The translations under genes were made by a program, and so were the position numbers. A stretch of 64,000 nt of DNA from contig OZ024855.1 in the NCBI GenBank assembly GCA_964017155.1, positions 57,038,935 to 57,102,934 of the forward strand, in the 5' to 3' direction. The notes below the pieces were generated by a model. That model saw only the letters and a list, made by a program, of their open reading frames with translations, made no database searches and was not told the DNA's origin. Positions 39,051-53,000 of the stretch are shown in pieces (positions within the stretch are counted from its first letter, which is position 1; each line of letters opens with the position of its first letter). Source of the stretch: Oasisia sp. SBJ-2009 (lineage: Eukaryota > Annelida > Polychaeta > Sabellida > Siboglinidae).

Positions 39051-40914
39051 ACCGCCCTTGATGCTGCCACAGTGACATGTTTTTCTGGTTAGGGTTTGCT
39101 CCCTTAGCCTTCGGTTCTGACAAGAACCTGTACCACAAGGCAGTGGTTTACAACTCTGCATGGCAGGGGCGTCAAACTCCCTGAGTTATTGCAATACCTG
39201 GGGTACTGCAACACCTGCATACCACAACAATACATAGACATAGTCACACTTACGCCTTTGGCTTAGCGTTTATCACATTAGTTCCCTTAGGCTTACAGGG
39301 ATAATGTTGCACTCTTCTTGGTAGTGTTATCCCTAGCTGCCCATCCACCAGCAATTTCATTCTTTCATAACTCTGCTGTGGTATTTCCAGTTTACCGCGC
39401 TCTTATCCATTCATTACGTCCTATTATCGTATTTCCGACACCTTAATTTACCGGACGGAAAAAAACATAATTATCATACAGTTCTTACACATAAGGTATG
39501 AACATCCTCGCAAGCCAGCACTGGCATATCCCATATGAGTGCAGCATTTGCAGAATGTAGCCGAGTCGACCTAGGTTATTGACTTCACTAATCGCGACTG
39601 CGTCACCCGTGAGAACAGCGCAAATACGAGCCCCAATTCGATGAAGGACAAACCATTTCTGGGAATGTCTGTATAACGTCTCGTCCACCTAATTGCACGA
39701 GCAGCTGAACGGTTTGTGTGTTCGTACATTTACATCCACATCCCAAATATTGCATGCAACCAGACTCGTGAGCCGAGCAGCGTATAGCAAAATGATGCCA
39801 CATGACCGCTGAGCTCGACCACTCTTCATGCTCGGTTTCAAAATGTGTTTTTTCAACGCGATTTGCATGCTAGGGGCATTGATGGCTTATATTGACGTAA
39901 TCAGGGACTCCTGACACTAGCGATCACGAACAGCGTGTGGCTTAAAACAGCCAAAATTATATCACATTATAAACCTAAATCTTGTTCTATATAAGAACAA
40001 TCAAACGGGGCATTTGTATGTGGAATGGCGCGCAAAATGCCAGACTCTTTATTATGATCTTAGGTACTTTATATTTTACAAAAGTAATGCAGCAATGCAG
40101 TAATGTTCTTATATAAAAAGAGGTGTTGTTCTGTAAGTGCATAGATTGTATTTTACACCATATATAGCCCCTATAATCGTATAAAACTAGTATATGACTA
40201 TAAAGGGTTTGTAGTAAACGAAGACTAAAAATCAACTGATTTCATTTTCGTGTACTCTACCTTGTCACGGCGTCAACCGAAAGGCTGCGCCATCGCTCCA
40301 ACGTTGCTAGGGAGCTTCTTCCAACTCTTAGTGTCCTATATGTCTTCAATTCTTTAAAAGATGACAGAGAAGACAAAATGGATTTATTTATCCTAACTAT
40401 ACAAACATTCAACACTATTATGCGTTTATACGTCGTCGGTTAATAACAGTAATTTATATCAGTAAATACTTAATACGTGGCAAGCTGTTGTGTCGGTTTT
40501 TCATATAACCTTAAGCGCATTTTCAGATGTACATCACAGTCGCCACCACTAATCTCGCGATTTGAATTATTCAAAACCGCGTCGCACGCAAAACTGCATT
40601 CACGGAGCGATGCACGCCAAGCCCTTTCGGCTGTAAAAATGTGACCCATTACCAAGATGACCTGATTGCCTTTCTCGCACTTTCTAATAATATTTTGTTA
40701 ATTTTTCGGCAGTGTCAAAGATACCTAACGGATTTTTATTACATACGTGGAGGCGGCTAGTTTCGCATAATATTGGTCAGTATTGATGCAACGAGAGGCA
40801 GCGTGTCAGAGCGTTTCTATGCAGCGGCAAGCATCGAGTCGCTGTCACTGACGGCGGTGTGAGTGTCAAACTCCGAAGTCGGAGCACGTACCATTTTTAA
40901 AAATACAGGTAGAG
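39051..40914. promoter_or_regulatory. retrotransposon 5' part and ASPH upstream region
   Basis: Sequence between the retrotransposon ORF and the ASPH start codon. The last 120 bases before the ATG are GC-richer (GGCAGCG, GCGGCAAGC, GACGGCGGTG) and probably hold the 5' UTR. No TATA box is evident. Confidence 0.35.
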
Positions 40915-41026
40915 ATGGGCGGTAACGCAAGGAGAAGGAACGCCGGCAAAAATAACAAGCCTAAAGCTAGTAACCGCCATGAAATCGACAACCAAGTCCA
41001 GTCACAAGGCGACAACTGTGTACAAG
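40915..41026 (+). CDS. ASPH: ASPH exon 1, cytosolic N-terminus
   Basis: The ATG at 40915 starts MGGNARRRNAGKNNKPKAS, a basic, hydrophilic 37-residue head. The exon leaves in phase 1 at a GTATGC donor. Vertebrate ASPH likewise starts with a short Lys/Arg-rich cytosolic exon. Confidence 0.8.
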
Positions 41027-44000
41027 GTATGCTGTTTGCGTTTTGATCCATTGGATTTACTGGTTTAAATTTAATAACGTCATTAGTAGATTAGTTCTGC
41101 TTGATCTATCTACCATTCTATGCCAATGCATGGAGTCTGGAGAGGTTCTACTTCTAGAATCTAGTTACTAAGTTAATAAGTAATATTGTCTTCTGCATTC
41201 AACAACATCTTATTTCATTAACTTACTTATTTAACTTACTTATTTTATTAACAGGATACTCAGTTTCCGCCTGTTGCAGTCATATGACATGAAAATCTGC
41301 AGTTTTCTCAACAATTTTATAGAATTATTTATTAAAATTATTAGTAATTGTCAACATGTCAATTGTATTTGTTAAAACCATGCATTTCCTCAATCACACG
41401 CAAACAAAAACATCAAATATTTTTTTGTGTGAAATACATATCACTTGCAAAAAGGAAGAATTTGGTTTCTGCTGTATCGCATTCAAAATCGTCACTATGC
41501 GATAAAACACAATGCATTTACCGTATAAACACCACGGGCTGTGTCTTGTTAACTTTTCTGTGATGACTGATGGTTACTGTGAACTGTTTTAGCCGATTCA
41601 CTTTTTATTATTTTCTTTCAAATAAATGTTCATGTAGCAGTACCCTTTGCATTGCACACTGGATAACTCATAGGTTAGTCCCAGAAAGGGCCATGTGGAG
41701 TACTGTTTACAGATCTAAGATCCGTTTAATTGAAGTACGGTTGTTTACTCCGTCTCCAATATGATGCACTGGCAGCGCTGTAGTTGTGTGGTCTGTGTTT
41801 GTCATCCGACAAGGTATCTATCTAAAACTTGTTTGCTTTATTTTAATTGGAGAATAATACCTGTTGCAAGTTTGCTCATTATGACTGATATATCTGACTA
41901 AAGTTAATTATATGAGATCCAGCCGATACATCATATTGCAGCAGAAACCAAGATGGGACAGAAGTCGAACAGATGACTATATATACACTAAATGGATAGA
42001 ATATTGGCCATGCAAAATTATGCATGACATTAGTCCTAGCAAACTATTATAGACTTCTTGTAAGACAAGCATCTCTGTATCAAAATGTAAAAAAAAATTG
42101 AGTCAGTAACTTTTAAAATCTACTAGCCACCCAGGCCAGTAGATTCAAAACCTTACTGTCAAAGTATGGACTGTACAACATATTTGATTGACCAATGTTG
42201 ATGTGCATGAAACATATTCATGTTTCTTATAGATGTGAAACCTGAAAAGTCTAGAAAGATACATCGTTCTTCATCTACACGGCCAGTGAAGCAAAGGTGT
42301 GGAAACTGCCGTGTAGCCGTGGCTGTGATTCTCTGTGTACTCGCATCTTCTGCCATATACGTGTGCAACTATGTAGACACTGCTCCTGTAATAGGTGAGA
42401 TGAGTAGTCTAACATAGAGTGTGAATCACACACGATTGATCACCAATGAAATGAAAGGGTAGGCAGTTGCTCACACTTATAGTATAAACATTTCATATCA
42501 GTATTCAGTGTCACTATTAAAAGTTGTTTGTAAATCTATGTCTACACTACTCAACGTACACAAATGGAATAGCTTTTTTAGTATTCCCATGGGATAACTA
42601 TCCAGCTTAGCCAAGGCAACATCAAAGATGACATGCCTGGCCAACGTTTATGTCTCGGTGCCTTGAGTAAAATGTATTTAATTCATTTTGAATTAAATAC
42701 TTATGGTATTATGAGCACTTTTCAAAAAGTACTGTTTAGATGAATAGGCTAGCGGTCTTAATTTGTCGTACAGGTTTACTTAGATAACACAAAAACTGTC
42801 CCTATGAGTGACCAGATGGTGAACCCAATTATTACTGTTGTTTCTGGACTGTCCATTGAGCAAGTGACTGCCAACTGTGCTTTTTCATATATCTTTGGTG
42901 AGCAACTGTCTGGGTAACATTTCCTTGATGATATCCATCAGCTATCTACTGTGATCTATTGCGTAATCCTTAATTTGCCACATTTCAGAGGTACACCGAA
43001 GCATGAATTAAATGTGACGCCTCATTTAAATGTTTTGCTCAACTCTATATTCATTTTGCAAAAAGAGCTATTTACTGCTGTAGCGTGCGAGTTCATTTGT
43101 GCAATGTTTTGCATGTACTGGTAGTTCTGGGAAAATCACCAAACAAGTGTTTCGCTTATTTAATTCTTGCCAAAGAATTTGTTGAAGTTATTCACAAAAT
43201 TCGAATCTGTATGTGAATGCATGAAGTGATTATGTGCTTGCTTCAGAGCCAGTGTAGTAGCTGTGATACTATAATATTGCAGTTTGTAGACTGTAACTTC
43301 TGTGATAATAAGAATGTTCATGAGCCGTGGGGTACATTTTTATAGTGGTCTATATTCTATGACAGCAGGAAATTATTTGATTGATTATGGACCTCCACCT
43401 TGTACAAAATTCTGTAGGGTGGTCTATACTCTATACTGTGTCTATGTTCAATATGGGGTCCCTTTTCCATGGGGTCCATGTTCTGTGTGACATCAGCAGC
43501 AACTAGCTTTGCCCAGTTACAAGATGTAATGGCCAAAGTCAGTTATTTAGACAAATAAAATAAATATCCATACTTTAGTGAGCTGACTGCTGATATGAAC
43601 TTTGTGCATTTCACACATCACTTATTTGGAAATGTTAAGTCAGTGACACCAGACTCACAGTGGAGGATGCTGGTTGAAGAAGCCAGTTTAACTGAAAAAA
43701 AACACCCTTGAAGTTAGTTCCACACTATTACTGCTTGAAATGAAGTCAACATATTCAGACATAATTTAATTATCACAAGTTTGTTTTTGTACTAACTAAT
43801 TGATGCTTTTAGTGGGAATGTACTGTGTAACTAATATGATCCGAGAGCCAGACACCATTTGAAAAAGCAGCAAAAAGATTTCTTGGTGTTATTTGTTATT
43901 ACCTTTAATGTGCATCTAGCAAACTGCATGCATCTAGCATCTATAAAACGATATTTGAGTATTTCTTACACATTTACTTATTCTATGTTCACATCCTATT

Positions 44001-47000
44001 GTTATGGCCAGTGTGTATTTTAGACACGAACAGCCCTAAACAAGCACGTGGACACGTTCTCCTTTCACTGTCTTGTAGTGCCTGTCTGGCCACATACACC
44101 ATCACTGCACTCTCTCACTCTCCCGTGTCACTGACATCTCGACCTTCTTACTGTTACAAAGTTTCACTTACTACAAACAATCTGTTGTATCATTTCTTAT
44201 CACCAGATGATATGTGAGATATGTGAGACGTAACACTATCCTGCAGTGTTAGGGAGTTGCCGCTCTGTGCCACCTATAAATGTAATTATTTAGTAAATGT
44301 AGTAACGGCATACGTGTTAAGGCTGTAAATTCATTGACTTGTTCAGTTTAGTAAGCAGTTATCTCATAAATATTGTCCGCATGAAAAAGTTGTAATCAGC
44401 TTACTACTAAAAAATTATGAAGTGAAATGTCTGTGATATCTGCATGAGATCTTTTTATCTTGAAACAAAGGTCAACCAATGAACTAAGGCAAGGGTGCTT
44501 GGAATTAATGCTATTTCGTTCAGTCATGCACTCTTGTTGACCCTAGGCTGTTTTCATTCCAAGCTAATGGACTTTTATCCCTGCAAGTTGCCTAGTTCAA
44601 GGAACCAACAGATATATGAGGATTGGGTGTATGGAGTTCATGAATTGCCATTGAAACATAAGTCCAACGAAACATTATAATTCTTGAGAATTTGTCTTAG
44701 AATCATTATGTAGTCATTATGTACTATTATAATTATCATTATACTGTCACTTGAATAAATCTTTATTTAGTAAATGCATGTAGTTTGCATATGTGCAGAT
44801 CTACAATAACGTATTTATTATCACTTATATGGACTTATATTTAAATATATATTTATAGTATTTCACCTGGGTAAATCATAAATGATGGGCGTGGTGGTAA
44901 GGTGGACTGAGCAAGTGCTGAAGGCACAATGAGATGCTATCGGGGTCAGGGGGCATGCCCCGGAACTATTTTTAAAATTAGCTTCATAATGCTGTATAAT
45001 GAAGGGTGTTTTAAGTTGTAACCTGTTCCCTTACATGTAGTGGGGAAACAAAGTGCAAGTTAGCAAGTAGACATGTTTATTACCTGCAAGTAGTTGGCAG
45101 GGACACGGGAGAAAGGAATGAGGTGGCACCTTCAGCATATTTAGGGAAAGGTACGATGTGGCTTAGAAAAACAGCAATGTTTCTCTCATCATATGAAATA
45201 ATATTATGTCTGTGATTACAGTTGTGTTTAAGCTAGGGTAGATTCCGCTACCTAGGGAGTAATTCAGCCTGCATTTATATTTGTGTACTGATGGAATTGT
45301 GGCTTATCTCCAGTGCAGGCATTGGGCAATTAACTTGACAATTTAATTATCTAAATTACAATTAATTGCAGAATTCCTGAATTAAATTAATGTAACCATT
45401 TATTAGATTTAAATGAATTTAACTTATTTTTATAAGTGAAATTAAATTGACCTTTTTTGAGAAGAAAATTAAAATTAAATTGCTGTTTTAGAAAGTTCAT
45501 TAATTTTTTTATTTGAATTAACAATAGGAATAAACCCATGCTTGGTGTGACAAAGGGATTGTGTATAAACTGACAAAGTTAGTCAACAAACTGGAACTAG
45601 TTAACTAAGTAGTCCTCTCTGTTGTAGCTGCCTTGAAAGTACAAACAGCGACTTGGATAGACGTACTGCAGCGGGACATTGGGCTGATTTGGAACAACTT
45701 TATTGCTAAGTCCAAACTGCCGAAGGATGACAAACCTGTGACAGAAGACACGAAGGACGCGAGGGCAGAAAGTGGGACACCCACGGACAAACCGTCCGGA
45801 GAGGAGGGTGCCGTCAGTGACAATGAAAGGGAGGGGAAGAGGACAGAACGGGCAGCTGAATGGGATGAAGAGATGCCTAAGAAGGATGGGGAGAGACGTG
45901 AGAAGGCTGAGAGAGAGGAGGGTGAGAGAGAGGGTGACAGGGAGGTGCCAACTAGTGACAGTGTTGAAAAGACAGAAAAGGAAACAGTGCCATCTAGTGA
46001 CTCTATTGAAAACTCAGAACAAGACATATTGTCCGCTGGTGACAGCACTGACGTAACAGAACAAGAAATAGTTCCACCATCTGTGACTGTTGAAGAGACG
46101 GAAAAAGATAAACTGGCACCTGGTGACATGGAAAAAACAGAAAAAGAAATAATTCCTTCTGGTGGTTCTACTGAAAACACAGAACAAGAGACAGAGCCAC
46201 CTAGTGACAATATTAGACATATGAAAGATGAAGGAGAGCCACCTAGTGACGATGTTAAACATTCAGAAGACGAAGGAGAGCCACCTAGTGACGATGTTGA
46301 ACATTCAGAAGACGAAGGAGAGCCACCTAGTGACGATGTTGAACATTCAGAAGACGAAGGAGAGCCACATAGTTGCGATGCTGATCAGTCAGAAGACGAA
46401 GGAGAGCCACCTAGTGACGATGTTGAATATTCAGAAGACGAAGGAGAGCCACCTAGTGACGATGTTGAACATTCGAAAGAAGAAGGAGAGCCACCTAGTG
46501 ACGATGTTGAACATTCGAAAGAAGAAGGAGAGCCACCTAGTGACGATGTTGAACATTCAGAAGACGAAGGAGAGCCACCTAGTGACGATGTTGCACATTC
46601 GAAAGAGGAAGGAGAGCCACCTAGTGACAATAAAGAGACACAAAAAGAAGCAGTGTCATCTAGTGACAAAGACACCGACAATAAACCTGGCGATAAAACT
46701 GAGCGTCCGTTAGACACAGCTGGTGAGAAGGAATCAGTGTCGAAGACGATGAAGGAATCGGACAGGGAAGATGTCAAACTTGAACCACACGACCAACATC
46801 CAGAGCCACCTGGTGACGAGGTTGTGAAGCAGGAGACAGAAGACGCCACAGACGAGGCGGCCAATTCAGAAAACGAGACAACCAAACAGTCTGCAGAGCC
46901 TCCAGGCAGATATGAAAATGCACACATCACAAACCAGGAAGACTTTGAAATTCGGGAGTTACTTGATGCGGCAGACAAACTCTTAGAACAGGTCAGTAGT

Positions 47001-50000
47001 GATTCCCAGAGGAGGGAATCATTTATTCATTACCTTAGTACATGGTTCATTCATGTTCTGTGGCATTGACACCAAAGCTGTGATTATAATCACTGTACTG
47101 GTAATCTACTTTGATTGTTACCAGTGATTTCATTTCAAACTCAAGTACAGTTACAAGATGTCTCAGCCAAAGACAAAACCCTCCCTCATTTAGAATATAT
47201 CTGTTAATATATATTGATACATTAAAAATGTAAAATAGAGACATTATTGGTGTTGGTTCCCTCAACATTGTCTTATGCCATTTTTATCTATATTTGCGTC
47301 ATACTGAATAGTAAATACTATGTCATGGCAGTATAATCGTTGCAAACGATGTTATTTCTGTAGTCTGCAGCATTTTCTCACATGTTTTTAGCCTGTTATG
47401 TCAAGTAAAGATACAACACTTATTTAATCACAAGTAAAGAAACAACACTTATTTAATCACAAGCAAAGAAACAACACTTATTTAATCACATTTAATCACA
47501 AGTAAGGAAACAACACTTATTTAATCACAAGTAAAGAAACAACACTTATTTAATCACATTTAATCACAAGTAAAGATACAACACTTACTTAATCACATTT
47601 AATCATGAGTAAAGATACAACACTTATTTAATCACATTTAATCATAAATAAACACTTATTTCATCACAAGTAAAGAAACAACACTTGTTTAATCACATTT
47701 AATCACAAGTAAAGAAACAACACTTATTTCATCACAAGTAAAGAAACAACACTTATTTCATCACAAGTAAAGAAACAACACTTGTTTAATCACATTCCGT
47801 ATTGGTGAAATGGTAAACTTCTCTACCAGACCTGGGAAGGTGATATTTTCCAGTCCAAACTGTCCAGGTAAATGTGCATATATGTGCATACAGTTCAATC
47901 TAAACTTGGCACATGATTAATAATATATGAAGAAATTTCTCCTCAAATTTCTGCACATCCATTTAGCTGTCTACCGTCTGTCTTACTTGTCCAAAACGAC
48001 AGGTACTCATCCAAATGATGACGTAGAATTTCTACAAATTTAGATAACTGAGTGAACACACACTGTACGGCCTGTAATGGTGATACCTTTGTTCTGGCTA
48101 TTGATACTCCTTGAGAGTGATGTAATATAGTAGGTAATATTACCACCTACAGTGTCAGTGTACAATTTATGGTGATTTCAGTTTGACAGTTGTATTGCCT
48201 GTACACGTATGTGTCACAGTGTCAGGTTATACAAATGCAGTTGTACTCAAATTGGACAGTCCCTTTGTAGACACACAGCCAGATGCTCTGTTACAGTACA
48301 ATGCCACACAGATGAGATCTTTAATTATATATCAGGTTTACCTGGAATGATCATTCATTTTAGATGAGATAATACTACTAAGGACTGAGCAAAATCCCTA
48401 GTGGTACTAAAGTAGTATTGTTGCTAAATTAACTTATATAGATTGGTCTTATGTAAACAGTTTTGAACTGTTGCTCCTGTGCTGTTTTATAATAGTAAGA
48501 ATGTAGGTATGTGTGTACATAGGATGAGAAGTGTGCGCGCGCGCACACACACACACACGGACAACACGGACAACACGGACAACACGGAAACACAACACAA
48601 GCATGTATGCACACATGCACAGACATACACACCACACACAAGTGACAACATACATACACCAGTGACAACACACACAACACACACCCAACACACACAGAAT
48701 ACGTCGCCATTACGGTTAGATATCCCTGGTACAGTGCAGTTTCAGTTACACTTTTTTAAAACCGTTGCAACTTGTTCCACCGCAGAAACAACTTAAGGAG
48801 GGCAGAGCTACCTTTGAGCAACTTCTCTCGCTACATCCGCAAAGTCCACGGGCCACCTATGGGCGGGCTCGTGCACTAGACCTTGAGGCTGAGGCGTACA
48901 GGAGCAATGCATTGTTAGAGCAAGCCATCACGGAGTACTTGAGAGTCCTTGACCTGCCGAATGCACCAAAGGCACTGATCCTGCGCACTGGAAGAGAGTG
49001 TGCCGCGAGACAGACCTTCCGCGGTGAGTCTGTAGTCATCTCAGCTCTGTAGACACCAGACATGGGTTCAGATACATTGAAATGTAGTTAAATACAAATG
49101 CTCTTGAGGGATTCAAATACAATTACAAATACTTTAAAATGCAAATGTATTTAAATACATTGGTAAGTAGTTGAAATACTCTTTCAAATACTTTTTCATT
49201 TTCATGGTGTATTACTAATTATATCACAGTGACAACTGCCCCACAAACATCTATCTCTCCACAGAGGTAAAGGCCATAATCTGTTGTTCTCTAAGTTAAG
49301 CCAGTAGGTCCATCATAACATTTCTATATTGCCCTCAGAAGAGACAATGCTAATGCATAATGACTGCTAGGATCTTGTGAGGAAGTGTGACAGCTCAACA
49401 TGAAAGACAACCTAGAGACCAGAATAGCCTCATGCCACTTGGAGCCTGACTAAAGAACAAAGGGGATATTGACCTATGACCAATGTCTTGCTAACCCACC
49501 CTCTGGCTATGAGCATACACAAGTTGTGGCCAGTCAGGACAAGGGGGACACCTGCTGTCAAATGTCACTAATTAGTACTGTTGGGTGAAAGATACATTAA
49601 AGAGACAACCAATGGGTCTGGGTATTTCCAGTAAAGGTAATCAGTTTGGCAGGCATTACACATGATCTTGAAATATAAATGTTGATACTGACAAAATACG
49701 AATACTTTTAAAAAAGTATTTAAATGCTTTCAAATACAAATGTATTTGACCCCACGTCTGGTAGAAATCTCATGTCTGTACATAGACATCTCATGTCTGT
49801 AGACGTCTCATGTCTGTAGACGTCTCATGTCTATAGAGATATCATGACTGTGCACATGCATAGGCAGTACAAATAATGTAATTGTGTAATGGAAATCATG
49901 TAATTATTGGTGTAAATTGGGTGGCCTCTGTGATTCCAATATCTTGTTTTAACGGGAGTCACTGACATGTTCTAGACATTTTTAATGACATGATTGTTAT

Positions 50001-53000
50001 ATGTATAGGTACCAAATACTAGTGACTGTTGCATATATATAACCAACCAAAAAATGAATAATAGTGTGTGCATAGCATCACATGAACCTTTATTCTTTCA
50101 TAATTGACTGTCTATCACTGGTTATATAGGGAACAGAAGACTAGTTCATTCAAGTTGATTCTACCCAAGGAACAAGTTTATTTTTTCCCACTATTTAAAT
50201 ATAAAATTAATCATGTCTGTTAGCAATAACCTTCCTGACACTCGGTCAGGTTCGTGAACGAATAAGAGTAAGACAGGGTTGTGGGGGAACTTGTAGATCT
50301 GCATTGTTTTAATGTTATGCAATAACCACATGTTCAAATAATCACCATACATAGTAAGCATGTGCAAGTATACAGACAATCGCCACATAACAATGCAAAC
50401 TTCCTGATCTACAAATCAGACTACCTACTAACTAAAATCTACACAATATATATTTATAGAATACCCAGGTAATCGAACTACAAACAGAGGCAAAATTATA
50501 CAGTAATCGAACAGTTCGAACTACACACATAAGTAAAACAGTCAATAAGGGAGGGTGGGTGGGAGCTTAAAATTAACCGGATAAAATAATACCAACGGTG
50601 TCGATGAATATCAATTAACAGAGTAGAGCGGCTGCTGAAGCAAGTGAGGCTGACTTGCCGTCAAACACCAGTTTAAATAGGACCGTGGGCCTATTGCGAA
50701 ACACCAAACCAGGCCTTGTGAAACACCCAACCAGATTGTGAAATACCAAAACAGGAAACCACAGTGTAAACAGAGCCGTGCCTACAGACATTGACTGATG
50801 ACCCTGGGTTTGCATGACTGGGCTGTAATTAAGATTTTGAGTAGCATAGTAAAATACATAGTAATTTAATGCAAAAGAAAATAACATAATAATAATATGT
50901 ATTTTTTGTATTTTCACTATGGTCCGCAGCATTTAACAGAGTTGGAAATACAAAATAATAAAACCATACTTCTTATGTCATAGATAAACTATGTGTGATA
51001 TATTGGTAGAAAATTATGGTAATGAATTAAAACAAATAAACAAAGATATAAAACGGTATGTAATATAAATGTGGGCCACAATATAAGTAGTAGTAGATGC
51101 TCACAGCCAGAAGATGGATTAGCATCTGACAGTGACCATAGGTCAATATCCCCTTTGTTCTTTAGTCAGTCTTCAGTCTGGCACCAGAGTACACTGATAT
51201 CCAGACTGGCTTTAATTGTCACATTTCTTCAAATAATCCTAGAAGTCTTCTAAGGGCAACATAGGGAATATAGAATACACTTCCTGGCTTAACAAACACC
51301 AGATGATGGCATTTACCTCTAACTGTGGATAGAGATTCCAGACTAGGACAGTAAGCTCCTTGAGCAGAAGGTACAGGAGCCAAGTACAGAAAGAGATTGA
51401 CAACAAACATATACAGCTGTAAATGGGTCAGAATTGACTATCAATCAGATGTACTTTCCATTGTTGCCTTTTCTGCCGGGCAGAAACGGTTTCTGCCCTA
51501 GACATGGCGGAAATGCCTTTCTGCCTGGCATGAAACCAACCCTGGTGTGTTGCGTAGGTTGGGTGAACCGCGCTGTGAGGACCCTGAAGAAGGTGCTGAG
51601 TCTGTTCCCAGAGGAGATGGACGTGTGGAGTGAACTGGGAGTGAAGTACCTGATCCAGGGCAGTGACGAGAGGGCAAGGGACGCCTTCACGTTGGTCAGT
51701 GTCCCACTGCCCAGTTGACATGACGGCAGCGCTTTATGCAGGATAAAATTATTGCCAGTCACACATGTTTTGGTGAACACATGGATGTTAACTGTTAAGC
51801 TAGTTTACAAACTTTCAAATGTGCCTGATGACCTGAAATGGGCTACAAACAAACAAACAGATGACACATTTACACTCACTTCCAAGGCACAATTAGCAAT
51901 ATCTATGGTTTTGGAAGACTTTTTTGCTCCTTCGTGTTTTACCCTTCCACCAGCCGTCCTCCCATATTTCTACCCGTCCATATTCGTTTTTACCAGTCCA
52001 AATGACGGGTGGACGGGTCTCTACATAAAGCTATGTATGACGGCATGTTTTTCAAACCCAGTTGTCTTTCTTAGTTCATTGTTGGCACCGGTCTGCTACC
52101 AGTACCAACCACATGTCTAGTCTTTCATTCGACAAAATGCACATTTATAAACATTTATTTTAATTTATATACAATTGTAAACTTTTTTATCAGACACTTT
52201 GAACAGCACCAAACAATTGGAACGAGTGCTATTTAATAATAAATAATTATATTAATATTGTTGCATTCCAAATTGTTATAAAAATGGTCTACTTACTGCA
52301 CCCCTGCTGACGTCCATGTTACCCCTGTCAGGGTGTGGCTCTGATTGTTTAGTTTTTGGAACAAGCACAGTCCATTTGGGTTTTTTATTTCTCATCCATC
52401 CATTTATCTTCATAATGTAAGGTGTAAAATATTTGCCTAATAATTTATTTATGTTATGCCCAAAGCACTTTATATGACTAATAACCTAAACATTCAACTT
52501 AGCAGATATATAAACACAAAAAGTATAAAACAAAAATCTGATATGATAGTTATAAAAACAGTCAAGTCATTTAAATCAAGAAATGCATGACCAGTTCACA
52601 AAGTTTGTTCCGTAGGTGCTTGATCGTCGACCTGACGACGGCTTTGCTAAAGTTCACCTGGGGTTCATCATGAAGACGACAGACCGCAACTACAACGGGT
52701 CCATACCCTACCTGCAGCAAGGCATTGAGAGTGGAGCACCAGGCACGATTGATGGCCGCTTTTTTCTGCACCTCGGTGACGCCCTCTACCGAGTGGGGAG
52801 ACACAAAGACGTGAGTCTTATGTGTGACACAAGGTCACTTTGGTGCTTGAGATAGTGAAAGTGCAGCTGAATCTAAGGTGCAGTTATGAGTTGATTTGTT
52901 TGATTTTTGATTGATATGCTCGGACGTGTTCATGCATATATGATGCATGCAAGCATGAGTTAGATAGAGACACACCATCCATCCAAGTATGTCAACACAT

